DNA from: Candidatus Competibacteraceae bacterium
Lineage (GTDB): Bacteria > Pseudomonadota > Gammaproteobacteria > Competibacterales > Competibacteraceae
DNA length: 22,212 bases
Assembly: GCA_020445005.1 (NCBI GenBank)
Contig: JAGRHM010000232.1
Span: 1-22,212, forward strand
Reading direction: 5' to 3'
The position numbers and the translations under genes were made by a program. Numbering within the stretch: position 1 is the stretch's first letter; each line of letters begins with the position of its first letter. This document shows, piece by piece, positions 15,064 to 22,212 of this stretch. A model generated the notes under the pieces. That model saw only the letters and a list, made by a program, of their open reading frames with translations, was not told the DNA's origin and made no database searches.

Positions 15064-16551
15064 ATGATGCGAATTCTATTGGTCAAGCCCCAAGCCCACC
15101 TCCAGACTGTGTTGGGCTTGCAACGCTTTCAGTGTCTGGAGCCGCTGGAATTTGGCTATCTGGCCGCCGCTATCCCGGCCGAGCACGAGATACGGGTGCT
15201 GGACCTGCGGCTGTACCGCTGGGCTAATTCGGCGTTTGAACGGGAACTGGCGCGCTTCCGGCCTGATCTGGTCGGTTTTACGGCTTACAGTCATGAATCG
15301 GGCGCCATGAAACGATTAGCCGGCAAGGTGCACCAGTTATTGCCGAAAACGCGCATTGTGGTCGGCGGCCATCACGCCACGGTAGCACCGGGTGACTGCA
15401 ACATTCCCGATATTGATTACATCGTGCGCGGCGAGGGCTGCGCGCCGTTTCGCGATCTGGTGGCCGCATTGCACAAGGGCGAGGAACCGGAAGGCATCGC
15501 CAATGTGCTGCTGACCGGCGAAGGTTTCGACGCGATGGCCGCCGCGAATTGGCCCCGCTACCCGGACCCGCGCACCTTGCCATTGCCCCGACGCGACCTA
15601 TGGGACAGCCGATCGTATTACTGTGTCTGGGTTTGCGAAAATCCACGCGATTGGCAAGCGCTTTACCCACGAGTGGCCATGGCGCGCACCTCTTACGGTT
15701 GCAAGATGACCTGTTCGTTCTGCATCGTGCCTTTCCTGAGCGGCACAACCCACATGCCGCGCCTGGTTGAAGTGGTGGCGGAGGATCTGGCGAACACCCC
15801 GGTCGATCACATTTATTTTGCCGACGACGAGAACTTTATCGACGAGCAATTCGGTTTTGAACTGGCCGAGGAACTGGAAAAGCGCGGCGTCCGGAAACGC
15901 TACTTCGCCTGGGCGCGCGCCACGACGATCCTGCGTTACCCGGAGCTGATGCGTCGGTGGAAAGAAATTGGCCTCGACGGCGTTTTTGTCGGCTTTGAAT
16001 TCGTCACCAATGCAGAGCTGAAAGCGGTGCGCAAGGGCGGCACCATCTCGCACAACGAGCGCGCCCTGGACACCCTGCGCAGTCTGGGCATCGCCTGCCA
16101 TGCGGCGTTCATGGTGCGCCCAGAGTACGGTTACGCCGAGTTTGAGCGGTTGCGTGATTACGTTAACGCGCTGCCGCCGGTGCAATGCAGTTTCACCGTC
16201 TGCACGCCCTCGCCGGGCACCGCCGATTATGAAGCGGCGCGGCCTTCATTCTGGGTCGGCGATGCTTATGACCTGCATGATTGCATGCATCCCGTCACCC
16301 CGACCGCCCTGCCGTTGCGCGAATTTGGGGAGTTGCTCGCCCGCCAGCTTCATGAGGCCAGTCGGCATAATCCCTTGCGAGTCGAGCGCCATCCGATCCG
16401 GCCCTGGGAGCTGGTTCGGGCCATTGCCGCCGAAAAACGCTATGAACAGGCATTCCGGCAACTTTATCGGGATTTTCCCCGCGAACTCTGGGATTGGTCA
16501 GGAAGGGATGCAACGGGTGCAGGGTTGGAGGCGACTCCCATTTCAGGCTAA
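15064..16551 (+). CDS. B12-binding domain radical SAM protein
   Basis: A 495-aa enzyme. The N-terminal about 150 residues fit a cobalamin-binding Rossmann domain (MRILLVKPQAHLQTVLGL, DLVGFTAYSHE, RIVVGGHHATVAPGD). The radical SAM 4Fe-4S motif is TSYGCKMTCSFC (Cys213, 217, 220). Typical downstream elements are YFADDENFI, WARATTILRYPELMRRWKEI and VFVGFEFVTNAELKAVRKGG. ATG 15064 has GAGG 5-6 nt upstream; the open frame runs further back to GTG 14956 but lacks homology there. The reaction is unknown: related proteins include methyltransferases and ring-forming enzymes of lipid, pigment and natural product pathways. It precedes the lipoprotein-XrtH genes on the same strand. Confidence 0.88.
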   Translation: MMRILLVKPQAHLQTVLGLQRFQCLEPLEFGYLAAAIPAEHEIRVLDLRLYRWANSAFERELARFRPDLVGFTAYSHESGAMKRLAGKVHQLLPKTRIVVGGHHATVAPGDCNIPDIDYIVRGEGCAPFRDLVAALHKGEEPEGIANVLLTGEGFDAMAAANWPRYPDPRTLPLPRRDLWDSRSYYCVWVCENPRDWQALYPRVAMARTSYGCKMTCSFCIVPFLSGTTHMPRLVEVVAEDLANTPVDHIYFADDENFIDEQFGFELAEELEKRGVRKRYFAWARATTILRYPELMRRWKEIGLDGVFVGFEFVTNAELKAVRKGGTISHNERALDTLRSLGIACHAAFMVRPEYGYAEFERLRDYVNALPPVQCSFTVCTPSPGTADYEAARPSFWVGDAYDLHDCMHPVTPTALPLREFGELLARQLHEASRHNPLRVERHPIRPWELVRAIAAEKRYEQAFRQLYRDFPRELWDWSGRDATGAGLEATPISG

Positions 16552-16558
16552 TCATGCT

Positions 16559-16584
16559 AAGGTTTTTCAGTGACTGAAAACCTT
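16559..16584. repeat. Inverted repeat between radical SAM and lipoprotein genes
   Basis: AAGGTTTTTCAG (16559-16570) and CTGAAAACCTT (16574-16584) pair over 11 bp with one bulged T around TGA. It starts 8 bp after the radical SAM stop codon. No T-run follows on the plus strand, so it may be an RNA-stabilising hairpin, a weak terminator or an operator for the downstream lipoprotein. Confidence 0.6.
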
Positions 16585-16601
16585 AACTCGGGAGATGAGC
16601 A

Positions 16602-16991
16602 ATGAAATTCAAATTGCTGGCAAGCCTTATCGGAATTCTGGCCTTGACGCTGCTAGGCTGCGTGTCCAATCCGGTCTACAACATCACCGATGCGCCGGTA
16701 ACCACAAGTACGCGCGGCTATCAGGCTCGGGATGTCCGCAACGCCATTTTGCAAGCCGGCGCTTCGCTCGGTTGGCAGATGAAGGATGCGCGTCCCGGAC
16801 TGATCATTGGCACCCTGAACGTGCGCGATCACATGGCCCAGGTCGAGATTCCCTACGACCGGCGCAGCTATAGCATTGTTTACCGCGATAGCTATAACCT
16901 GGATTACGATGGCGTCAATATTCACAAGAACTACAATGGCTGGGTGCAGCGCCTGAGCACCGAGATCAACGCGCGGCTTAGCGTGTTGTAA
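16602..16991 (+). CDS. Small conserved lipoprotein
   Basis: A 129-aa exported lipoprotein. The signal peptide is MKFKLLASLIGILALTLLGC with the lipobox cysteine at residue 20. The mature part (PVYNITDAPVTT, VRNAILQAGASLGWQMKDAR, PGLIIGTLNVRDHMAQVEIP, IHKNYNGWVQRLSTEINARL) follows a pattern I recall from uncharacterised proteobacterial lipoproteins of this size; no function is assigned. GGGAG about 8 nt upstream is a good ribosome-binding site. It ends 20 bp before exosortase H on the same strand, so co-transcription is likely, but a role in sorting is only suggested by position. Confidence 0.83.
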   Translation: MKFKLLASLIGILALTLLGCVSNPVYNITDAPVTTSTRGYQARDVRNAILQAGASLGWQMKDARPGLIIGTLNVRDHMAQVEIPYDRRSYSIVYRDSYNLDYDGVNIHKNYNGWVQRLSTEINARLSVL

Positions 16992-17011
16992 TTTGGCTTT
17001 ACACCTCCCCT

Positions 17012-17524
17012 ATGCCGCTACTGATCTTCGCGGTCGTTCTGCTGACCCTGTTTGCCATTGAATTACTGGAGTCCGTGCAAGCGGCCGTTATCCAGCCGTT
17101 CACCGGCGTCATTGCCCAGACCAGCGCAATTCTGCTTCAGTTGTTTGACAGCTCTGTCCAAGCTGAAGGTATCGTGTTGCGTGATGCAGCGACCGGAGCA
17201 GCCGTCAGCATTCGACCCGGCTGCAACGGCGTCGAGGCCATGATCGTGGTGATGGCTGCCATCGCGGCCACGCCAGCGGGTTGGAAATACCAGTTGATGG
17301 GACTCGGACTGGGTTTTGCGGCGATTCAGGCGCTGAATCTGGTCCGGATCATCAGCCTGTTCTATCTGTTGCAATGGAACCCAGTTTGGTTTGAATGGGC
17401 GCATCTCTATCTCTGGCAGGCGCTCATCATGCTGGATGGCTTGATCGTTTATCTGCTGTGGGTGCGGATGCTGCCGCCGCCAGCGACCAGGAATCCCCTT
17501 TCCACGCCGGCGGTCTCGCCATGA
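17012..17524 (+). CDS. xrtH: Exosortase H (IPTLxxWG-CTERM type)
   Basis: A 170-aa integral membrane cysteine transpeptidase-like protein with about five membrane segments. Catalytic residues expected of exosortases are present: Cys71 in SIRPGCNGVEAM, Arg112 in ALNLVRIISLFYL, His131 in FEWAHLYLWQALIM. The short length and the paired small membrane gene downstream are typical of the XrtH class, which is thought to process proteins with an IPTLxxWG C-terminal signal. No such substrate is seen in the window. ATG 17012 lacks a clear ribosome-binding site, and its stop overlaps the next gene (ATGATG). Confidence 0.9.
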   Translation: MPLLIFAVVLLTLFAIELLESVQAAVIQPFTGVIAQTSAILLQLFDSSVQAEGIVLRDAATGAAVSIRPGCNGVEAMIVVMAAIAATPAGWKYQLMGLGLGFAAIQALNLVRIISLFYLLQWNPVWFEWAHLYLWQALIMLDGLIVYLLWVRMLPPPATRNPLSTPAVSP

Positions 17525-18156
17525 TGCCGCGTCGTTCGATCGATCGCTTCCTTCTCCGCGTTCTGTTGTGGTTGGCGCCGGCGTTCGCAATCTGGTATGC
17601 GCTGGCGCCGCTGTTGTTGACGCCGGTCGCGGGCTGGACCCACGTCACCCTCAGCCACTTCTTTTCACAGGCTATCGCTGCCGTCGAACAGCAAGGCACA
17701 GCGGTTGATATCGTTACGCGGTTTGTTGTCGCCGCGCCTGCGGCGGGCGCGGCGTCGCCCGATGCCCAAGGGCAATTGGTGTTTGCGATCAATGCCCTGA
17801 AGTATGCCTATGGTTTGCCAGTACTGCTGGCGCTGACCCTGGCGGCGCCTACCGCCATTGGTGAAAAACTGTACCGCGCCGTTATGGGCGGTGTGTTGCT
17901 GTTGCCCGTGCCAGTCTGGGGCATTTCCTGCGAGGCGCTCAAGGTGCTGGTGTTTCAGATGGACCCTGCAATTGCCGAGCAGATGGGCACAACACCGCTG
18001 ACGCGGGAATTATTGGCGCTGGCGTATCAGTTAGGGTATTTGATTCTGCCGGCGGTGACGCCAATTCTGATCTGGGCGGCGTTCCACCGGGATTTCCTGG
18101 GCAAGTTGTTGCCGCAAATGCGACGGGCGACGCCGTCTGTTGCCACTGGTGAATGA
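17521..18156 (+). CDS. Exosortase H-associated membrane protein
   Basis: A 211-aa protein with four or so membrane segments (FLLRVLLWLAPAFAIWYALA, LPVLLALTLAAP, AVMGGVLLLPVPVWG, LAYQLGYLILPAVTPILIW). ATG 17521 overlaps the xrtH stop codon as ATGA; the open frame extends further upstream inside xrtH, but starts there would overlap heavily. The partner position directly after xrtH and the general layout match the membrane protein that accompanies exosortase H in other genomes. Its biochemical role is not known; a loop of about 60 residues between the first and second hydrophobic regions is probably periplasmic. Confidence 0.8.
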   Translation: MMPRRSIDRFLLRVLLWLAPAFAIWYALAPLLLTPVAGWTHVTLSHFFSQAIAAVEQQGTAVDIVTRFVVAAPAAGAASPDAQGQLVFAINALKYAYGLPVLLALTLAAPTAIGEKLYRAVMGGVLLLPVPVWGISCEALKVLVFQMDPAIAEQMGTTPLTRELLALAYQLGYLILPAVTPILIWAAFHRDFLGKLLPQMRRATPSVATGE

Positions 18157-18209
18157 TTGAAACACCGCCCCTCCCCCACCGGGAGTTGACCATTACCCAC
18201 ATTTATTCT

Positions 18210-18374
18210 CTAGAGCTGTTGGCCTGCGCGGACGCTGGCATGGGAGCCGGCAACGAGCAAGCTCAGTACCTGTAATCCCCGCCATAACGTCCGCACTCCG
18301 GGCATTCCATCCCTTTTTCGGTTCAAATGCCCTCCTAGGCAACCGATCCGCAGCACTGCTTGATGAATCGTTAA
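18210..18374 (-). pseudogene. IS4-type transposase, C-terminal remnant
   Basis: On the minus strand, LTIHQAVLRIGCLGGHLNRK, then RDGMPGVRTLWRGLQVLSLL, is the characteristic C-terminus of IS4-family transposases (usual pattern LTLHQAL...ARLGGFLgRKgDGePGvktLWrGlqrL). Only about 53 codons remain before a stop at 18210; everything upstream is missing and the coding similarity stops at about 18375, where an unrelated ATPase remnant begins on the opposite strand. The element is therefore truncated and inactive. No terminal inverted repeats could be recognised. Confidence 0.72.
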
Positions 18375-18852
18375 TGCAGCGGAAGTGATGGCGCTGCTCC
18401 AGCAACACACGGTGGACACCGGGCAAATCTTCACCTCTGAGGCGTTGGAAGCAGGGTGGACGTTGACCCAAGGGCAACCCTGGCTGGTCAATGCGCTGGC
18501 CTATGAAAGCTGTTTCCGGATGCGCGAAGGGCGGGATCGAAGCCAGCCGATTACCGTGGAAAGGATCGACCAAGCCAAGGAAAACCTGATCCTGCGCCGG
18601 GTAACGCATTTGGGTCAATTGGCCGACAAGCTGCGCGAGGCGCGGGTGCGCCGGGTCATCGAACCCATGCTGGCGGGCGCGGCGTTGGGTGAAGTTCCCG
18701 ACGACGATATTCGCTATCTGATCGATCTGGGCCTGTGCCAGATGGCTGGAGGTCAAGGCTTGACCATTGCCAATCCGATCTACCGCGAAGTGTTGCCGCG
18801 CATGCTGGCGTTCACCCCGCAAGCCTCGCTCCCGCAAATCGCCCCGACGTAG
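18373..18852 (+). pseudogene. AAA-ATPase-like protein, C-terminal remnant
   Basis: About 159 codons open from a stop at 18364; the first usable start is GTG 18385 or ATG 18388. The translation (LLQQHTVDTGQIFTSEALEA, TQGQPWLVNALAYESCFRMR, PITVERIDQAKENLILRRVT, RVRRVIEPMLAG, GLTIANPIYREVLPRML) matches the helical region after the ATPase core of a common bacterial ATP-binding family. Walker A and B motifs and the usual C-terminal extension are absent. Loss of the 5' part coincides with the transposase remnant, suggesting IS insertion followed by deletion. It could still be translated, but a functional ATPase is excluded. Confidence 0.75.
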
Positions 18853-19163
18853 GGTACTGCAAAGATTCATCCGTAAATGTACGCCAAGCGGTATACCAGC
18901 ACTATTCAACTTCTTGTGTACTGTAATAAAAGGATTTTTTCTATTGAACATCTCTATCAAATAAAGTGACGAGAAAAACGCTCGTTCAAACAGGCACTAT
19001 GTGCCCAAGAAAACCATGATTTTAATCGTCCATCAGTGTCAGAAAAAATTACATTTCACGTTTTTCTGGACGCATACCCACCCTAACGCCTATTTCGAGA
19101 GGCCGATCCTGCCGGATGGTTCAGCAACGATAAGCCTTAGCGTACCTTTACGGGCGAATCTTT
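18853..19163. other. 311-bp gap without a recognisable gene
   Basis: AT-richer than its surroundings. No open frame, tRNA or clear terminator is supported; a T-rich run lies near 18930-18945. It separates two degraded genes and is probably a scar of deletions and rearrangement. Confidence 0.55.
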
Positions 19164-19303
19164 GTGATACCCTTACTTGACGATTTTGCAGCGACCCGGC
19201 GACTGTGTGCGCTAGAGCAAACTTCCGGCGCTGACCGACTGCCGGTGATTGCGCTGACCGCGAATGCCCTGGCCAGCGACCGGGAGTTAGTCTGACAGCG
19301 GGG
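19164..19303 (+). pseudogene. Receiver-domain tail of a hybrid histidine kinase, frameshifted
   Basis: Frame from 19164 reads VIPLLDDFAATRRLCALEQT, then SGADRLPVIALTANALASDR, the second half of a response-regulator receiver domain. It hits TGA at 19293. The continuation LTAGMDDYLSKPFTTAQRD is in another frame from 19292, so one base appears to have been lost at about 19287-19291 (five bases stand where six are expected between the DRE codons and the LTAG codons). The kinase core and the phospho-acceptor half of the receiver are missing upstream. Confidence 0.78.
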
Positions 19304-19822
19304 ATGGATGACTATCTCAGTAAACCGTTTACTACGGCGCAACGGGATGCTGTGCTGACGCGCTGGTTGCCTCAGCGCGGCTCAGACGCGCATTCTCCAC
19401 CCGCGCCGGTTTCCCTGGCCACGGAGTCAACCGAGGATAGCGAAGAATCGGCGATTCTGGAGGAATTCCAACTGGCGCAGATTCGTGCTTTACACTGGGA
19501 AGGATCGCCCAATCCATTGACTCGGGTGATTCAGCTTTATCTGGAAAATGCGCCCCGGCAAATCGAGGCGCTGTGCGCCGCCATCGTGGCGGCGGATGCT
19601 CCGCAAATTCGGGCAGCCGCACACGCGCTGAAGTCGGCCAGTACAACTTTGGGGGCGATGGTGATGGCGACGACTTGCCAGAGTCTGGAAACCATAGGCC
19701 GGGAAAACTGCCTGGAGAACGCGGTCGCCGTCTTTGCCGATTTGGAACAGATCTTCGCGCAAACCTGTGGAGCATTGACCGCCTTGCCCGAAGCTCACAA
19801 ACTATCCCTGGCGTCCGCGTGA
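19304..19822 (+). CDS. Hpt-domain fragment of a hybrid histidine kinase
   Basis: A 172-codon frame that starts inside the receiver end (MDDYLSKPF; the conserved Lys of the receiver is the K in this motif). After a linker it carries an Hpt phosphotransfer domain of about residues 50-160. The phosphorylatable His107 lies in RAAAHALKSASTTLGA, so the domain itself looks intact. It is the 3' end of a formerly larger hybrid kinase whose upstream part is lost and frameshifted. Whether ATG 19304 is ever translated is unclear; no ribosome-binding site is convincing. The downstream response regulator (19864) could have been its phosphorelay partner. Confidence 0.65.
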   Translation: MDDYLSKPFTTAQRDAVLTRWLPQRGSDAHSPPAPVSLATESTEDSEESAILEEFQLAQIRALHWEGSPNPLTRVIQLYLENAPRQIEALCAAIVAADAPQIRAAAHALKSASTTLGAMVMATTCQSLETIGRENCLENAVAVFADLEQIFAQTCGALTALPEAHKLSLASA

Positions 19823-19863
19823 CGCTCAACCTCACTCCTATGCTACCGAGGCACTCTCCTCAC

Positions 19864-22032
19864 ATGAACGCCGAAGCCTCTTCCCAACCTCCCAGGGTGC
19901 TGGTGGTTGACGACGATGAAACGACTCGCTTTCTGGTCAGCCTGACGCTTGAACAGGCGGGCTTTCAGGTCGAGCAGGCGGCGAATGGTCGCCACGCCCT
20001 GACCGTCTTCGATACGACGGCTCCTGACCTGGTAATCATGGATGTGATGATGCCGGAACTGGATGGTTTTGCCGCCTGCGCCGAATTACGCCAGCGACCG
20101 GATAACGCATTGTTGCCAATTCTAATGATGACTGGTCTCGATGATCATGAGTCGATCGATCAGGCGTTCAATGCTGGGGCCACCGATTTTATTACCAAGC
20201 CGATCAGTTATCCATTGCTGGGCTATCGGGTGCGATACCTGCTGCGCGCCAGCGCCGCGATGGCGCGTTTGCAGGAAAGTGAGCGGCGGCTTGCGACCGC
20301 CCAGCGTATGGCGCAATTGGGATATTGGCAGTGGAGCCGGGATCAGGAGCGCCTTCGCCTTTCAGACGGCGTATGCGCTGTCCTGGGCTTTGAAGCTACA
20401 ACTCCCGATATTACATTGCCCGTGTTACTCAACTTCGTTCACGAGGAAGACCGTTCTCAGGTCTGGCAATGGTTTACCGACGTTTGTAAACACGGCAACT
20501 CGCAAGGAATCAATTATCGGATTTTGGATACGCGGGGCGTTGTGCATCATGTCCGACAACAAGTCGAGACGTTGTTTGACGATGAGCACCGTCCGCTTCA
20601 GTTATATGGCACCTTGCAGGACATTACCGAACTGCGGCGGGCCGAGGACCGCATCCGGGAACTGGCCTTCACTGACGCTTTGACGCAACTGCCCAACCGC
20701 TCTTTGTTCAGGGATCGCCTTGGTGAAACCATCAAACTCGCCAAACGGCATGATCGCATATTCGCCCTATTGTTCATGGATTTGGATAATTTCAAACGCA
20801 TTAACGATACTCTCGGCCATCGCATTGGCGATCTGCTGCTCCAGGCCACCGCGGATCGCTTGCGCGAATGTCTGCGCGCCAGCGACGCGGTCGGTCGCGA
20901 AAACCTTGACAATCTGGATGACGGCCTCACACGGACACGATGTAATATCGCTCGGCTTGGCGGCGATGAATTCACGATTTTGCTTTCCGAAATTCGTCGC
21001 TGCGAGGATGCCGCCGTCGTTGCCGAACGTATCCAGAAGCGCCTATCGCGACCTTTGACGCTTGAAGGCCACGAAGTTTTCATCACGCCTAGCATCGGCA
21101 TCGCCATTTTTCCCCATGATGGCGACGATGCGGAAACCTTGATCAAAAATGCCGACATGGCGATGTATTCAGCCAAGCATCAGGGACGAAATCTCTATCG
21201 TTTTTATGATGCTTCGCTCAATGAAACCGCCTTGCAGCGTTTAAGTATGGAAAATCAGTTACGCAAAGCCATTGAGCAGAATGAACTGTCTCTGCATTAC
21301 CAGCCGCAACTCGACTTATCTAGCGGTCGGATCTGTGGCGTCGAGGCGCTGGTGCGCTGGCAAAATCCGGTACTGGGTTTCGTTTCCCCCCTCGATTTCA
21401 TTCCGCTGGCTGAGGAAACCGGTCTCATTATACCCATCGGCGCATGGGTGTTGCGCACCGCCTGTCAGCAAGCGCGCGCCTGGCAGGATGCTGGCTACGG
21501 TTTGTCGCGCATGGGCGTCAACATCTCGGTTTTGCAGTTTATACAACCTGATTTTCCCAGTCTGGTGGCGCGGATTCTGGAAGAGACCGGGCTTAGCGCC
21601 GAGGCTCTGGAACTTGAGATTACCGAAAGTTTGTTGATGAAGGACCCCGAGGGCGCTAACCACACGCTTCAGGGACTTAAGGCGTTGGGCGTACAACTGG
21701 CTATCGATGATTTTGGAACCGGCTACTCCAGCCTGAGCCGACTCAAGCAGCTCCCCCTGGATCGACTCAAGATTGACCGGGCCTTTGTGCAGGAAGTCAA
21801 CACTTGCCCCGATGACGCTGCCATCACCACCGCAGTCATTGCTATGGCGGAAAGCATGGGATTGCGCGTTATCGCAGAAGGAGTGGAAAACGAGGCGCAA
21901 CTGGGCTTTTTAAGGGATAAGCGCTGTGATGAAATTCAGGGGTACTACTTGAGTCGACCCCTGCCGGCTGATGAGATCGCCGTGTTGCTGCATCAATATC
22001 GGCAACGCATCGAGCCAATCAGCCAGGCATAA
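19864..22032 (+). CDS. Response regulator with PAS, GGDEF and EAL domains (c-di-GMP turnover)
   Basis: A 722-aa cytosolic protein. The receiver domain (about 10-125) has the acidic pocket DDD16-18, phospho-acceptor Asp60 in LVIMDVMMPELDG, and Lys111. A PAS domain spans about 140-265 (LATAQRMAQLGYWQWSRD). The GGDEF domain (about 270-440) has an intact RLGGDEF at 366-370; no RxxD product-inhibition site precedes it, and an insert of about 19 residues lies between RASDAV and ARLGGDEF. The EAL domain (about 455-710) has EALVRW at 494, then DDFGTGYSSL, LKIDRAFV, EGVENEAQ and QGYYLSRPL. Both activities could be functional. ATG 19864 is chosen because the receiver starts there; GAGG lies 13 nt upstream. 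It follows the Hpt fragment by 41 bp. Confidence 0.93.
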   Translation: MNAEASSQPPRVLVVDDDETTRFLVSLTLEQAGFQVEQAANGRHALTVFDTTAPDLVIMDVMMPELDGFAACAELRQRPDNALLPILMMTGLDDHESIDQAFNAGATDFITKPISYPLLGYRVRYLLRASAAMARLQESERRLATAQRMAQLGYWQWSRDQERLRLSDGVCAVLGFEATTPDITLPVLLNFVHEEDRSQVWQWFTDVCKHGNSQGINYRILDTRGVVHHVRQQVETLFDDEHRPLQLYGTLQDITELRRAEDRIRELAFTDALTQLPNRSLFRDRLGETIKLAKRHDRIFALLFMDLDNFKRINDTLGHRIGDLLLQATADRLRECLRASDAVGRENLDNLDDGLTRTRCNIARLGGDEFTILLSEIRRCEDAAVVAERIQKRLSRPLTLEGHEVFITPSIGIAIFPHDGDDAETLIKNADMAMYSAKHQGRNLYRFYDASLNETALQRLSMENQLRKAIEQNELSLHYQPQLDLSSGRICGVEALVRWQNPVLGFVSPLDFIPLAEETGLIIPIGAWVLRTACQQARAWQDAGYGLSRMGVNISVLQFIQPDFPSLVARILEETGLSAEALELEITESLLMKDPEGANHTLQGLKALGVQLAIDDFGTGYSSLSRLKQLPLDRLKIDRAFVQEVNTCPDDAAITTAVIAMAESMGLRVIAEGVENEAQLGFLRDKRCDEIQGYYLSRPLPADEIAVLLHQYRQRIEPISQA

Positions 22033-22044
22033 ACCCCTTGCGCT

Positions 22045-22212
22045 TCAATGCCGAACAGCCGCCCGCTGTAGAAAGCGCGCTGCTTCCGCCTTCAGCCAGA
22101 TCTCTCCCCCATCGCCCAGCAATTCAATGGGTCCTGTTAAATACAAGGCGCCGTGGAGACGATCGCCGCGCAGCTCAACAGCGAGGTCGAGTAGGATCGG
22201 TTCGACGACGAT
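22045..22212 (-). CDS. C-terminal fragment of an unknown protein (cut by window edge)
   Basis: The last 55 residues of a minus-strand gene: LAVELRGDRLHGALYLTGPI, then ELLGDGGEIWLKAEAARFLQ, ending RAAVRH. The stop is 12 bp from the convergent GGDEF-EAL gene. Codon use matches the GC-rich neighbours, so it is probably a real gene, but no family can be assigned from this fragment. Confidence 0.6.
   Translation of the reverse strand: MVVEPILLDLAVELRGDRLHGALYLTGPIELLGDGGEIWLKAEAARFLQRAAVRH

Noticed and set aside
18193..18960. 255-codon minus-strand open frame
   Set aside because: Antisense to the ATPase remnant; the real minus-strand signal here is the short transposase tail in another frame.
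19573..19863. N-terminal extension of the GGDEF-EAL protein
   Set aside because: These codons overlap the Hpt frame and have no domain similarity; the receiver domain begins right after ATG 19864.
1..22212. CRISPR array
   Set aside because: No regularly spaced direct repeats were seen; the repeats present are hairpins and attC sites.

Overview
The window looks like a chromosomal segment of a GC-rich gammaproteobacterium. The evidence is the yqgE-ruvX pair next to ssb, a YajR-type transporter, an elongator tRNA-Met close to the enterobacterial one, and an exosortase H (XrtH) locus. A Competibacter-like or purple-sulfur-like lineage is plausible, but that is an inference from general resemblance only.

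Layout. (1) 1-6192 is mostly a minus-strand run: YajR-like MFS transporter, ssb, yqgE, ruvX, a GAF protein and an RND periplasmic adaptor, the last four overlapping end to end, then the first 51 codons of an RND permease at the left edge. A PEP-CTERM/exosortase-associated acyltransferase sits on the plus strand between adaptor and permease. (2) 6374-10924 holds a large stand-alone GH94 protein and an HDOD protein, followed by tRNA-Met with a near-consensus sigma70 promoter. (3) 11160-14140 is the accessory part. It has an unknown 281-aa gene behind a leader that looks like a diverged GEMM (cyclic-dinucleotide) riboswitch with a strong terminator, several orphan hairpins, and two AT-rich genes each followed by an integron-type attC site. 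No integrase is present, so this looks like a cassette cluster lacking an integrase (CALIN). (4) 14144-18156 carries yidD-cupin on the minus strand; on the plus strand follow a B12-binding radical SAM protein, a small lipoprotein, exosortase H and its membrane partner. (5) 18200-19822 is a decay zone: an IS4-type transposase tail abutting the tail of an AAA-ATPase, then the end of a hybrid histidine kinase with a frameshift and a surviving Hpt domain. (6) 19864-22032 is an intact REC-PAS-GGDEF-EAL protein, and the right edge is the C-terminus of an unknown minus-strand gene.

How it fits together. Two exosortase-system parts (acyltransferase and XrtH with its partner) lie about 16 kb apart, with no C-terminal sorting-signal substrate seen between them. 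A c-di-GMP turnover enzyme and a candidate GEMM-type leader lie in the same window, but a regulatory link is only a hypothesis. The most notable observations are the attC cassettes, the GEMM-like leader, and an SSB whose canonical acidic tip is followed by 28 extra residues ending in a second tip-like motif.
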